Shown here: piece after piece, positions 1 through 8,017 of the stretch | How the letters are laid out: each line of letters begins with the position of its first letter | How positions within the stretch are numbered: position 1 is the stretch's first letter | From: Caldilineaceae bacterium | Lineage (GTDB): Bacteria > Chloroflexota > Anaerolineae > Caldilineales > Caldilineaceae | NCBI GenBank assembly: GCA_012032975.1 | Contig: JAAUPU010000019.1 | Coordinates: 1 to 11,813, forward strand | Direction: 5' to 3' | DNA: 11,813 bases | Notes under the pieces: generated by a model | Seen by the model: the letters and a program-made list of their open reading frames with translations, nothing else | Told to the model about the DNA's origin: nothing | Databases searched by the model: none | Translations under genes and position numbers: made by a program

Positions 1-2
1 AG

Positions 3-1185
3 AACGATTGGCTGGCGCGCGAATTTGGTGCGGAGACGCTCTTTCTGCGCACAGGTATGCCGCTCCACACCATCAACACGCTGCCCAAGCTACTCTGGCT
101 GCAACAGCACGAGCCGGTGATCTGGCAGGCTGCACATCAGTTCCTGCTCTACGAGGATTTCTTTCTGCGACGATTGGGCGGCGAGGCGATCATCAGCCCC
201 TGTTTGGCATCGCGCACCCAAATGGCGGCGCTGGCGACTGGCGGCTGGGCCGACGATCTGTTGCAGGCCTGTGCGATCAAACCGACGCGGTTGGCGCGGA
301 TGGCAAGGAGTAGTGGGTGAGCTTCGCCCGGAGCTGGCGCGTTCGCTTGGACTGACGAACAGGGTGGCGCTGGTCAGCGGCGGCCATGATCAGGCGTGCG
401 CGGCCCTGGGCAGCGGCGTGATCGAGCCAGGCCTGGCTATGGTTTCGACTGGAACGGCAGAAGTGGTGGAGGTAGCCCTGCCCACGCCAGCGCTGGATGC
501 ACGGCTGCGCGAGGGCAACATCTCGGTCTATCGCCATGTCGTACCCGATCTCTATTTGGCGATGACGCTCAACCACAGCGGCGGTCTGTTGTTGCGCTGG
601 TATCGCGATGTCTTCTGTCGCTGGGAGCGCGAGGAAGCGCGACGCACTGGTCAGGATGCCTACGATCTGATCTTGACCGAAGCGCCCCACGAGCCGACCT
701 CTTTGTTGGTGCTGCCCCACTTTGCAGGCAGCGGCACGCCGTGGCTGGATACCGACTCGAAGGGCGCGATCCTGGGACTGACTTTTGCCGCCGACGCCGC
801 GACCGTGGCCAAGGCGATCTTGGAGGGGTTGACCTTCGAGCTGCGTGTCAACCTGGATCTGTTGCGGTCGGCCGGGGTTGAGATCGAGTGGCTGCACGCG
901 GTGGGGGGCGGTGCGCGTAGCCTGCTTTGGCTGCAACTCAAGGCGGACATCTGCCAGGTGCAAGTGCAGGCGCCGATCGTCACCGAGGCCGCCTGTCTGG
1001 GCGCGGCCATACTGGCTGGCGTGGCCACTGGCGTCTATGTCGATTGTCGCGCCGCGGTCGAAGCAAGTGTGAGCTGGCAAGCGGCCATCGCGCCGGAGCC
1101 GGAGCGGGTGGCGGCCTATGAGGGGCGCTACCGACTCTATCGAGAGCTTTATCCGCTGCTGGCCGATCTGCAGCGGCGGATGTAG
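3..1185 (+). CDS. FGGY-family carbohydrate kinase, 5' partial, one apparent frameshift
   Basis: ATP-dependent cytoplasmic kinase that phosphorylates a sugar, polyol or sugar acid; the exact substrate is not readable. The window opens inside the N-terminal FGGY domain. A stretch typical of the family ([16 protein letters not shown]) is followed by [11 protein letters not shown] and CLASRT; that last motif is more like gluconate- or fuculose-type FGGY kinases than classical xylulokinase. The C-terminal domain has [13 protein letters not shown], the STGTAE phosphate-binding motif and the conserved GGGARS segment near nt 905-920. The frame changes at about nt 306: frame 3 reads ...RLARMA and frame 1 resumes [10 protein letters not shown], as if one extra A were present. 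The rest, to TAG at 1185, is uninterrupted. Roughly the first 100 residues lie outside the window. The binding-protein gene follows after 44 bp, so the two are probably co-transcribed. The family call is firm; the substrate is open. Confidence 0.88.
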
Positions 1186-1229
1186 CAACAACTGTTGTCC
1201 ATCCAGTCTTTTATCGAGGAGGAACAAAA

Positions 1230-2759
1230 ATGAAGAACCGACCTGTGTTTAAGTCTGTGGCCGTCGCGCTGCTGTTGGCCTTGCTGCTGCCGATCCTGGC
1301 GGCCTGTGCGCCGGCGGCGCGGCGCCTGCTGATGCGCCGGCCGCCGCGCCAGCCGAAGGCGCTGAAACAGCCGCTGCCGATGTGAGCGACTCGTGCGCTG
1401 CCGCGATCGAAGCGGCCAAAGCCTTCGCCGGTTCGACCGTCAACGTGGTCTGGGAGGCCGGTCTCCAGCCCGAAGACCCCAAGAAATTTGGGCCAGAATT
1501 CGAGGCGCTGACCGGCGTCAAGGTCGATGTGATCGAGATCCCCTACGTGGACCTTTACACCAAACAGCTTCAGGATCACCTGACTGGCGGCGGCGCGTAT
1601 GACGTGATCACGCTGGCTCCCTCTTGGCTGATTGACTTTGTCAGCGCCGGCGTGATCGAGCCACTCAACCCGTACATCGACCAGTACATGAACAAGGCCG
1701 ATCTGGATGGCTACCTGGAGGTCTACGGCTCCGAGGGCTATGGTCGTATGGGCGACACCTGGTACGGTCTGCCCGACGACGGTGATGTTTTTGTGCTGTA
1801 CTATCGCAAGGACATCCTGGAAGACCCGACCAACATGGAGGCGTTCAAGGCGCAGTACGGCTATGATCTGGCGGCGCCGACCACCTATCAGGAGTTCGAT
1901 GACATCGGCCGCTTTATCACGGAGAAATATAGCGCCGACGGCATCTATGGCGGTGCGTATCAGCACGCAGCGGGTCAGGCGTTCGACTGGTTCATTGGCC
2001 CATTCAGCGGCGCGGGTGGTCAGTTCTTCGACGCTGAAAATATGGAGCCGGCCATCAACAGCGAGATCGGCGTGCAGGTGCTGGGAGACATGGTCAAGGC
2101 GATGGAGTGGATGCCACCCGGTGTGCAGACCTGGGACTTCGTGGCCGTGCTCAGCGCGTGGATGGATGGCAAGCTGGGCATGATCATCACGTGGCCGCCC
2201 ATTGGCCGCTGGTCGGATGGTGTGGGCGCGGGCACGCAGCAGTTGGAGTGGGTGCCCGCCAGCACCGTTGCCGGCAAGGTTGGCTATGCGCCGGAACCGG
2301 GCGGACGTTCGGCGTTGGCCGGCAACTTTTGCCCTGGGAGTCTCACCGAACAGCCAGAACAAAGAAGCCGCCTACCTCTTCATTCAATGGATGAACTGCC
2401 CGGAGACCAGCCTCCAGCGCGTGATGTTGCCCTATGCACTGCGCGACCCCTTCCGCGTCGAGCACTTTGCGTCGGAAGAATATCGCAGTATGTGGGAGGG
2501 TGCGGGCGATTACCTGGACACGCTGGAGAAAGCGGCCATGGCTGGTCAGCATGAGCTGGGCATCCCCGGTGCGCGCGAATATATGGAAGCGCTTGACCAG
2601 GCCATCACATCGGCCTATGCCGGGACCGACCCACAGACGGCATTGGACGAGGCCGCAGCCAAGTGGGACGAGATCACCGAGCGTCTTGGGCGCGATGCGC
2701 AGAAGGATGCCTATGCCACGTGGCTGCAAAGCCCGTGGGCGCAACCCGGTCCAAAATAG
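1230..2759 (+). CDS. Sugar ABC transporter substrate-binding lipoprotein (SBP family 1), two apparent frameshifts
   Basis: Extracytoplasmic, lipid-anchored binding protein that captures a sugar-like solute and delivers it to the two permeases downstream. The start is fixed by a strong GAGGAGG Shine-Dalgarno at 1216-1222, eight bases before ATG. A lipoprotein signal peptide follows: basic MKNR, a leucine-rich core and lipobox LAAC with the acylated Cys at residue 26. After the lipobox comes an Ala/Pro-rich linker, where one base appears missing in the GC-rich run 1308-1325 (frame 3 to 2). The mature domain then reads VNVVWEAG, FEALTGVKVDV, YDVITLAPSW, GLPDDGDVFVLYYRKD, typical of SBP_bac_1 proteins. 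A second shift lies in TTTT at 2327-2330, where one T looks extra; removing it joins GRSALAGNF to ALGVSPNSQNKEAAYLFIQW, the standard C-terminal lobe. The corrected length is about 509 residues. No helix-turn-helix or enzyme motif is seen. Solute specificity is unknown. Confidence 0.9.
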
Positions 2760-2764
2760 GAGAA

Positions 2765-2812
2765 TGCCCGGTACGTGGTGCGTCGAATTGCTCACGCACC
2801 ACGTACCGGGCA
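2765..2812. repeat. Perfect 19-bp inverted repeat (hairpin) between binding-protein and permease genes
   Basis: Left arm TGCCCGGTACGTGGTGCGT (2765-2783), 10-nt loop (2784-2793), and an exactly complementary right arm (2794-2812). It starts six bases after the binding-protein stop codon and ends 11 bases before the first permease ATG. No T-tract follows, so it is not a standard intrinsic terminator. In ABC operons a stable structure at this position commonly protects the upstream mRNA or causes partial termination, giving more binding protein than permease. It could also be a copy of a dispersed palindromic repeat; no second copy occurs in this window. Confidence 0.85.
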
Positions 2813-2823
2813 GCACTCAATCC

Positions 2824-3741
2824 ATGCCTACCAAAGCGCCCGCCGCCCATTCCCCCAACCGAAAACGAAGCCGCAACTGGACGCCGTGGCTCTTTGTCGC
2901 GCCGAGCCTGATCACCGTGCTGGCCGTCACCATCTTTCCGACGCTCTATTCCTTCTACTTGAGTTTTCTACGCTGGGAACCGACGTCGCCTGTCAAGCCT
3001 TTCATCGGCCTGGGCAACTACGCCGAGCTCTTCCGCACCGATCGATTCGTCCATGCCGCGTTGGTCACGGTGCTTCTTGTAGGCGTAGGCGTGACGTTGC
3101 AACTGATCATCGGCTTCGCCTTCGCCAACTTTGTGATCTCCGACCATCGCAGCCATCGTCTGGTCGTCGGGCTTATGCTCTTGCCGATGATGGTGATGCC
3201 TGTCGTGGTCGGCTATACGTGGCGTCTCCTGTGGGATGCACAATATGGCCCGATCAACCAGGTCATCGGCTGGCTGACCGGCGAGCCATTTCACTACGTG
3301 TGGCTGGGGCAGACCGGGTCGGCGCTCTTTGCTATGATTGTCACCGATGTCTGGCAGTGGACGCCCTTTATGTTTCTAATCTTCTATGCCGGCATGACGA
3401 CGCTCGACCAGGAAGTGTACGAAGCATCAGAAATGGATGGCGCAGGTGCGTGGCAACAGTTCTGGCACATCACCGTGCCGCTTATGCAGCCCATCGTCGT
3501 CGTGGCCGCGTTGATCCGTATGTTGGATGCGATCAAGGCCTTCGATGTGGTGTTCACCTTGACCGGTGGGGCGCCCGGTACGTCGACCGAGACCATCTCC
3601 TTCTATATCTACAAAGCCGCCTATCAGTTCTTCCGGCTTGGATATGGCTCGGCGGCTGCCATCGTACTCTTGATCGCGCTGAGTTTCCTCATGACACTGC
3701 TCCTGCGTGCGCTGCGCAGTCGCATGGCGTTGGAAGGCTGA
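2824..3741 (+). CDS. Sugar ABC transporter permease (MalF/UgpA type)
   Basis: Integral membrane subunit that forms half of the import channel together with the next gene. It is 305 residues, normal for the family without the long MalF insertion. A basic N-terminus (NRKRSRNW) leads into the first membrane helix at roughly residues 21-47 (WLFVAPSLITVLAVTIFPTL), followed by the usual FIGLGNYAELF periplasmic segment and about five more helices. The EAA loop that docks on the ATPase is clear: EASEMDGAGAW starting at residue 200, ending with the conserved ITVPLMQP at about residues 216-223. The frame is intact throughout. The ATG at 2824 is chosen because it lies just after the hairpin and just before the first helix; the same frame is open farther upstream, but that part overlaps the binding-protein gene. 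The Shine-Dalgarno is weak, which fits lower expression than the binding protein. It is followed three bases later by the partner permease. Confidence 0.92.
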   Translation: MPTKAPAAHSPNRKRSRNWTPWLFVAPSLITVLAVTIFPTLYSFYLSFLRWEPTSPVKPFIGLGNYAELFRTDRFVHAALVTVLLVGVGVTLQLIIGFAFANFVISDHRSHRLVVGLMLLPMMVMPVVVGYTWRLLWDAQYGPINQVIGWLTGEPFHYVWLGQTGSALFAMIVTDVWQWTPFMFLIFYAGMTTLDQEVYEASEMDGAGAWQQFWHITVPLMQPIVVVAALIRMLDAIKAFDVVFTLTGGAPGTSTETISFYIYKAAYQFFRLGYGSAAAIVLLIALSFLMTLLLRALRSRMALEG

Positions 3742-3744
3742 GCC

Positions 3745-4573
3745 ATGCGTCATCGTACCCCTTCGAGGACGCGTCGCATTTTTCGGGGTGTAGTCTATTT
3801 GGTCGTCCTGACTTTTTTTCTCTTTCCCATCTTCTGGATCGCCATGACCAGCTTCAAGACTGGCTCTGAATATCTGCATAGCCCGCCGATCTGGATCCCG
3901 CGCGAGCCAAATTTAAACTCCTACTGGCATGCCATCTCCGGCGGCGGTTTAGGCGCAATGCGCAACAGTTTTGTGATCGCCTCGTTCTCGACCGCGCTTG
4001 CTTTGCTCATCGGCTCGCTGGCCGCGTACGGGTTGGCCCGCTACGAAGTGGGAGGTCAGAATCTCCCCCTCTTCTTTCTTTCGCAGCGCTTCTTGCCGCC
4101 GGTGGTGGTGATCTTTCCCTTCCTGCTGATGTTCAAGGCGTTGCGCTGGGTAGACACCTACCAGGCGTTGATCATTGTCAATCTGACGTTCAATCTGCCC
4201 TATACTATCTGGATGATGCGCAGCTTTTTCCGTGAGATTCCGCGTGAGATTGAGGAGTCCGCGTTGGTCGATGGCGCATCGCCCTTTGTTGCCTTCTGGC
4301 GCATCGCCATGCCGTTGGCCGTTCCCGGGTTGATTGCGACCGGAATTTTTCTGCTTCCTGTTTAGCTGGAGCGAATTCTTTTTTGGCATCACCTTGACCA
4401 ATACGCGGGCGACGCCGCTCTCCGTATTCTTGCCCAGCCTCTTTGGCCAACAGATGATCATGTGGGGAGACGTGGGCGCGCTTTCTGTCATGGCCTCTGC
4501 GCCCATGTTGCTCTTGAGCGTGATCGTACAGCGTTTCCTGGTGCGTGGTCTGACCATGGGCGCGGTCAAATGA
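3745..4573 (+). CDS. Sugar ABC transporter permease (MalG/UgpE type), one apparent frameshift
   Basis: Second membrane subunit of the importer. ATG lies three bases after the preceding TGA, so translation is probably coupled; GGAAGG just upstream may act as Shine-Dalgarno. The first helix (VVYLVVLTFFLFPIFWIAM, about residues 14-32) is followed by the family hallmark SFKTGSEY and by NSFVIASFSTALALLIGSLAAY. The EAA loop is ESALVDGASPF from about residue 171, with FWRIAMPLAVPG after it. The frame breaks in TTTTT at 4346-4350: as given it stops at 4365, but removing one T gives GIFCFLFSWSEFFFGITLT and a normal MalG-like C-terminus ending at TGA 4571-4573. The corrected length is 275 residues, exactly as expected. 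The conserved continuation shows the stop at 4365 is not a genuine end. No ATPase gene follows; the system probably shares a MsmK/UgpC-type ATPase encoded elsewhere. Confidence 0.9.
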
Positions 4574-4619
4574 AGACCAGTCTCTCACGCTGCATTCGCG
4601 TCAGGAAAGGAGCGCTTCC

Positions 4620-5636
4620 ATGCGTGCAGTGCTGATCGATGCGCCCCACGCCATGCGCGTGGGCGATGCGCCGATGCCGCGCCCGGCGCCCGGCGAGATC
4701 CTGGTGGAGGTGAAGGCGGCCGGCATCTGCGCCGGCGATATGTACTATTACCTGGGCAAGAATCCCTACGCGGTCTATCCGCAAATCTGCGGCCACGAGA
4801 TTGCCGGTGTGGTTGCCGAGTTGGGCGAAGGCGTGGAGGCTCCAGCCGTTGGGACGCCGGTGGTCGTGGAGCCTATTTTTGGGCTGCGGCACTGTTATGC
4901 CTGTCGGCGTCGGCAAGTCGAACTGCTGTCGCAATCTGCGCATTATCGGCGTGCATCGGCCCGGCGGCTATGCGGATTTCCTGACCGCGCCCGCGCCCAC
5001 ATCCATGTGGTTCCGGCTGGGTTGACTTTCTTCGAGGCATCGTTCGCCGAACCGGTGGCCATTGGTGTGCAGGCGTGCCGTCGCGGCGAAGTGGCTGCGG
5101 GCGAGGAAGTGCTGATCCTCGGTTGCGGGCCCATCGGGCTGGCGCTGATCGAGGTTGTACAGGCGCGCGGTGCGAATCCGATTGCCACGGATGTGCTGCC
5201 GGAAAGGCTGGAAACAGCAGCCAGCTTTGGCGCAGAAACTCTACTCGCCGGAGACGGGCTGATCGACGCCATCATGCGACGCACCGATGGTGAGGGCATG
5301 GCGGTCGTGATCGAGGCGACGGGCAATCCACAGGCCATGGAAGAGACCGTCGATCTGGTTGCCGCAGGGGGGCGTGTGGTCATCGTCGGCTTGGTCAAGC
5401 AGGGGTTGATGATCCGTTTGCCGGGGTTGGATTTGACCCGCAAAGAGATGACCATTGTCGGCTCGCGCGCCTCGGTCAACTGCTTTCCAGAAGCGCTGCG
5501 CCTGTTGGCGGACGGCGCGATTTCGTACCCGAAGATCGCCACAGAATTTGACCTGTGGCAAGCGCCGGGAGTCTTTGCGGAACTGGCCGCCCATCCAGAG
5601 AGGACGCACAAAGGGGTGCTGGCGCGGAACCCGTGA
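4620..5636 (+). CDS. Zinc-dependent medium-chain dehydrogenase (sugar-acid/polyol type), four apparent frameshifts
   Basis: NAD(P)-dependent cytoplasmic oxidation of a sugar alcohol or sugar acid. Start ATG has AAAGGAG at 4606-4612, seven bases upstream. Catalytic zinc site: Cys37 (GICAGD), His59-Glu60 (CGHE) and the later EPVA glutamate. Rossmann motif GCGPIG with a following TDV aspartate suggests NAD preference. Between nt 4881 and 4998 four indels nearly cancel: extra G in 4881-4883, missing T near 4892, extra base near 4907-4908, missing C in 4996-4998. Correcting them restores CGTCYACRVGKSNCC, the four-cysteine structural zinc lobe, then NLRIIGVHRPGGYADF. Corrected length is 338 residues. 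NCC...IGVH...GG and the C-terminal VIVGL...GSR blocks resemble L-galactonate/L-gulonate 5-dehydrogenases (YjjN/LgoD) more than threonine dehydrogenase, but that is from memory of family motifs. Its place after the transporter suggests it acts on the imported compound. Confidence 0.87.
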   Translation: MRAVLIDAPHAMRVGDAPMPRPAPGEILVEVKAAGICAGDMYYYLGKNPYAVYPQICGHEIAGVVAELGEGVEAPAVGTPVVVEPIFGLRHCYACRRRQVELLSQSAHYRRASARRLCGFPDRARAHIHVVPAGLTFFEASFAEPVAIGVQACRRGEVAAGEEVLILGCGPIGLALIEVVQARGANPIATDVLPERLETAASFGAETLLAGDGLIDAIMRRTDGEGMAVVIEATGNPQAMEETVDLVAAGGRVVIVGLVKQGLMIRLPGLDLTRKEMTIVGSRASVNCFPEALRLLADGAISYPKIATEFDLWQAPGVFAELAAHPERTHKGVLARNP

Positions 5637-5645
5637 GCTTGCCTG

Positions 5646-5842
5646 GCGCCGGACTACCGGGTAGATAGCTCGCAAGCAGAGCGACTTATTCATCTGCTCG
5701 GGTCTGCCCTCGTTGTCACCCCTCTCAATGGCGTCAACGCAGTACATGACGATCCTGACGACAATGAGTTCTTGGCGCTTTTCAAGAGATCCGAATCGTA
5801 ACTCCTGCGGTTTTCCTGAACGGACTTGACTATGACGATTGA
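5646..5842 (+). pseudogene. Remnant of a PIN-domain toxin gene, N-terminus and middle lost
   Basis: The gap between the dehydrogenase and the SIS gene encodes two pieces of one PIN-family (VapC-like, PIN_3 subgroup) protein. In frame 3 after nt 5646: DYRVDSSQAERLIHLL, then VVTPLNGVN and DDPDDNEFLAL, matching the conserved xDPDDxxFLA block; this frame stops at 5799. In frame 2 from nt 5780: [16 protein letters not shown], the usual PIN_3 tail (GIRIVTPxxFL), stopping at 5840-5842, inside the SIS gene. The roughly 20 residues normally between them, with the GAD-xIVxGD catalytic aspartate, are absent, so a deletion rather than a single indel joined FLAL to the tail. The first catalytic aspartate and start codon are also missing. 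No antitoxin gene is visible. A non-functional scar of a toxin-antitoxin module is the best reading. Confidence 0.6.
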
Positions 5843-6437
5843 GCAACTGATCGAAGATGCACGCGCACTGATCCGGGCCGAGGGTGAAGTCATCGCCGAG
5901 GTCGCGGACCAGATCGACGCCTCGTTCGCCGACGCGGTGGAATTGCTGGCGCACGCCACAGGCGTTGTCATGGTGACCGGCGCGGGAACCTCCGGCACCA
6001 TTGCCCGGCGTATGGCGCATCTCTTTGCCACGACCGGGCTTCATGCGTTTTATGTCAGCTCGGCAGAGGCGCTGCACGGTCCCTCCGCGGCGGTGGCCGA
6101 GGGCGATGTGCTGATCGCGCTCTCCAAGGCGGGCAAGAGCGCGGAGATCAACCAGTTTGTCGGTGTGGCGCGGGCGCGCGGCGCCAGGGTGATCAGCCTG
6201 ACCTGGGAGCCTGAGTCTGAGCTGGCCCAGCTAAGCGATGTGGTACTCGTGATCCGTCCCGACGTGCGCGGCGAGGGTGAGGGCGTGCTTCCCTTCGCCA
6301 GCACCCTGGCCAACGGTGCTGTGGGCGATGCGCTCTGCCTGGCCGTCAAACGGTTGCGTGGCTTTGACCTGGCGACGCTGGTGCAGACCCACCCCTCCGG
6401 CGCCACGTCGGAGCTTGTCCGCCCCGAAAAACCCTGA
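5832..6437 (+). CDS. SIS-domain protein, KpsF/GutQ-like sugar-phosphate isomerase without CBS domains
   Basis: Probable sugar-phosphate isomerase or sugar-phosphate-binding protein in the cytoplasm. The 201 residues form a single SIS domain with an N-terminal helical lead ([19 protein letters not shown]). The phosphate-binding loop is VTGAGTSG at residues 48-55, followed by AEALHG (His82), then [13 protein letters not shown] with the Ser/Thr-rich second loop at 98-103, and THPSGA (His187) near the end. HG plus THPxGA are features of arabinose-5-phosphate isomerases (KdsD/KpsF/GutQ). The paired CBS domains found in KdsD are absent, so this is a short form like several catabolic homologues. ATG at 5832 is preferred; TTG at 5826 is an in-frame alternative. 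The Shine-Dalgarno is poor. It is the last gene of the operon, ending before a terminator. Its likely job is interconversion of the phosphorylated product of the upstream kinase; that is inference. The frame is intact. Confidence 0.82.
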   Translation: MTIEQLIEDARALIRAEGEVIAEVADQIDASFADAVELLAHATGVVMVTGAGTSGTIARRMAHLFATTGLHAFYVSSAEALHGPSAAVAEGDVLIALSKAGKSAEINQFVGVARARGARVISLTWEPESELAQLSDVVLVIRPDVRGEGEGVLPFASTLANGAVGDALCLAVKRLRGFDLATLVQTHPSGATSELVRPEKP

Positions 6438-6447
6438 GCGGTTTTCG

Positions 6448-6463
6448 TCGTCAACATTGACGA
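6448..6463. repeat. Short palindrome after the SIS gene
   Basis: TCGTCAA-CA-TTGACGA, a 7-bp inverted repeat with a 2-nt centre, ten bases after the SIS stop codon and 40 bases before the operon terminator. It could be an operator half-site pair or simply a secondary 3' structure in the mRNA. No function is assigned. Confidence 0.4.
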
Positions 6464-6502
6464 AAGCTTGAAAGCATGATATTTTTCCAGCGGTTTACGC
6501 TT

Positions 6503-6532
6503 CGCCGGCGCACTTTTGCGCTGGCGTTTTTT
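6503..6532 (+). terminator. Intrinsic terminator of the sugar operon
   Basis: Stem CGCCGGCGCA (6503-6512) pairs with TGCGCTGGCG (6517-6526), ten pairs with one G-U, across a CTTT loop, and is followed at once by six T (6527-6532). This is a classical Rho-independent terminator. It lies 66 bases after the SIS stop and 54 bases before glyA, so it separates the two transcription units. Confidence 0.88.
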
Positions 6533-6586
6533 CATCGAAACGACAACCATTTGTCTGAAATGTTTGGCTAAGGAGAAGACCCATCC

Positions 6587-7921
<1,335 letters not shown>

Positions 7922-7960
7922 CAGATCCGCTGCCGCGAGGTGGTGGCTCTGCTGCCAACC

Positions 7961-7990
7961 AAAAAGGGGAGCCGAGCGGCTCCCCTTTTT
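7961..7990. terminator. Bidirectional intrinsic terminator between glyA and pyruvate kinase
   Basis: AAAAAGGGGAGCCG (7961-7974) is perfectly complementary to CGGCTCCCCTTTTT (7977-7990). Read on either strand it is a GC-rich stem with a run of five T on its 3' side. It sits 39 bases after the glyA stop and 27 bases beyond the pyruvate kinase stop on the other strand, so one element can end both converging transcripts. Confidence 0.92.
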
Positions 7991-8017
7991 ATGTTGGTCA
8001 AGAGCAGCAGCCGCAGG

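Noticed and set aside
277..1227. Long minus-strand open frame opposite the FGGY kinase
   Set aside because: The plus strand has clear kinase motifs; the minus translation has none and is a high-GC shadow.
1211..2362. Long minus-strand open frame opposite the binding-protein gene
   Set aside because: It is antisense to a well-supported lipoprotein gene and shows no conserved motif.
2434..2823. Upstream extension of the first permease to 2434
   Set aside because: It overlaps the binding-protein coding region in another frame and crosses the hairpin; the real N-terminus is the basic segment just before the first helix.
2327..4350. Programmed ribosomal frameshifting at the T-runs
   Set aside because: Indels of both signs occur in many unrelated genes and at non-slippery sites, and truncated products would lack essential parts; sequence error is simpler.
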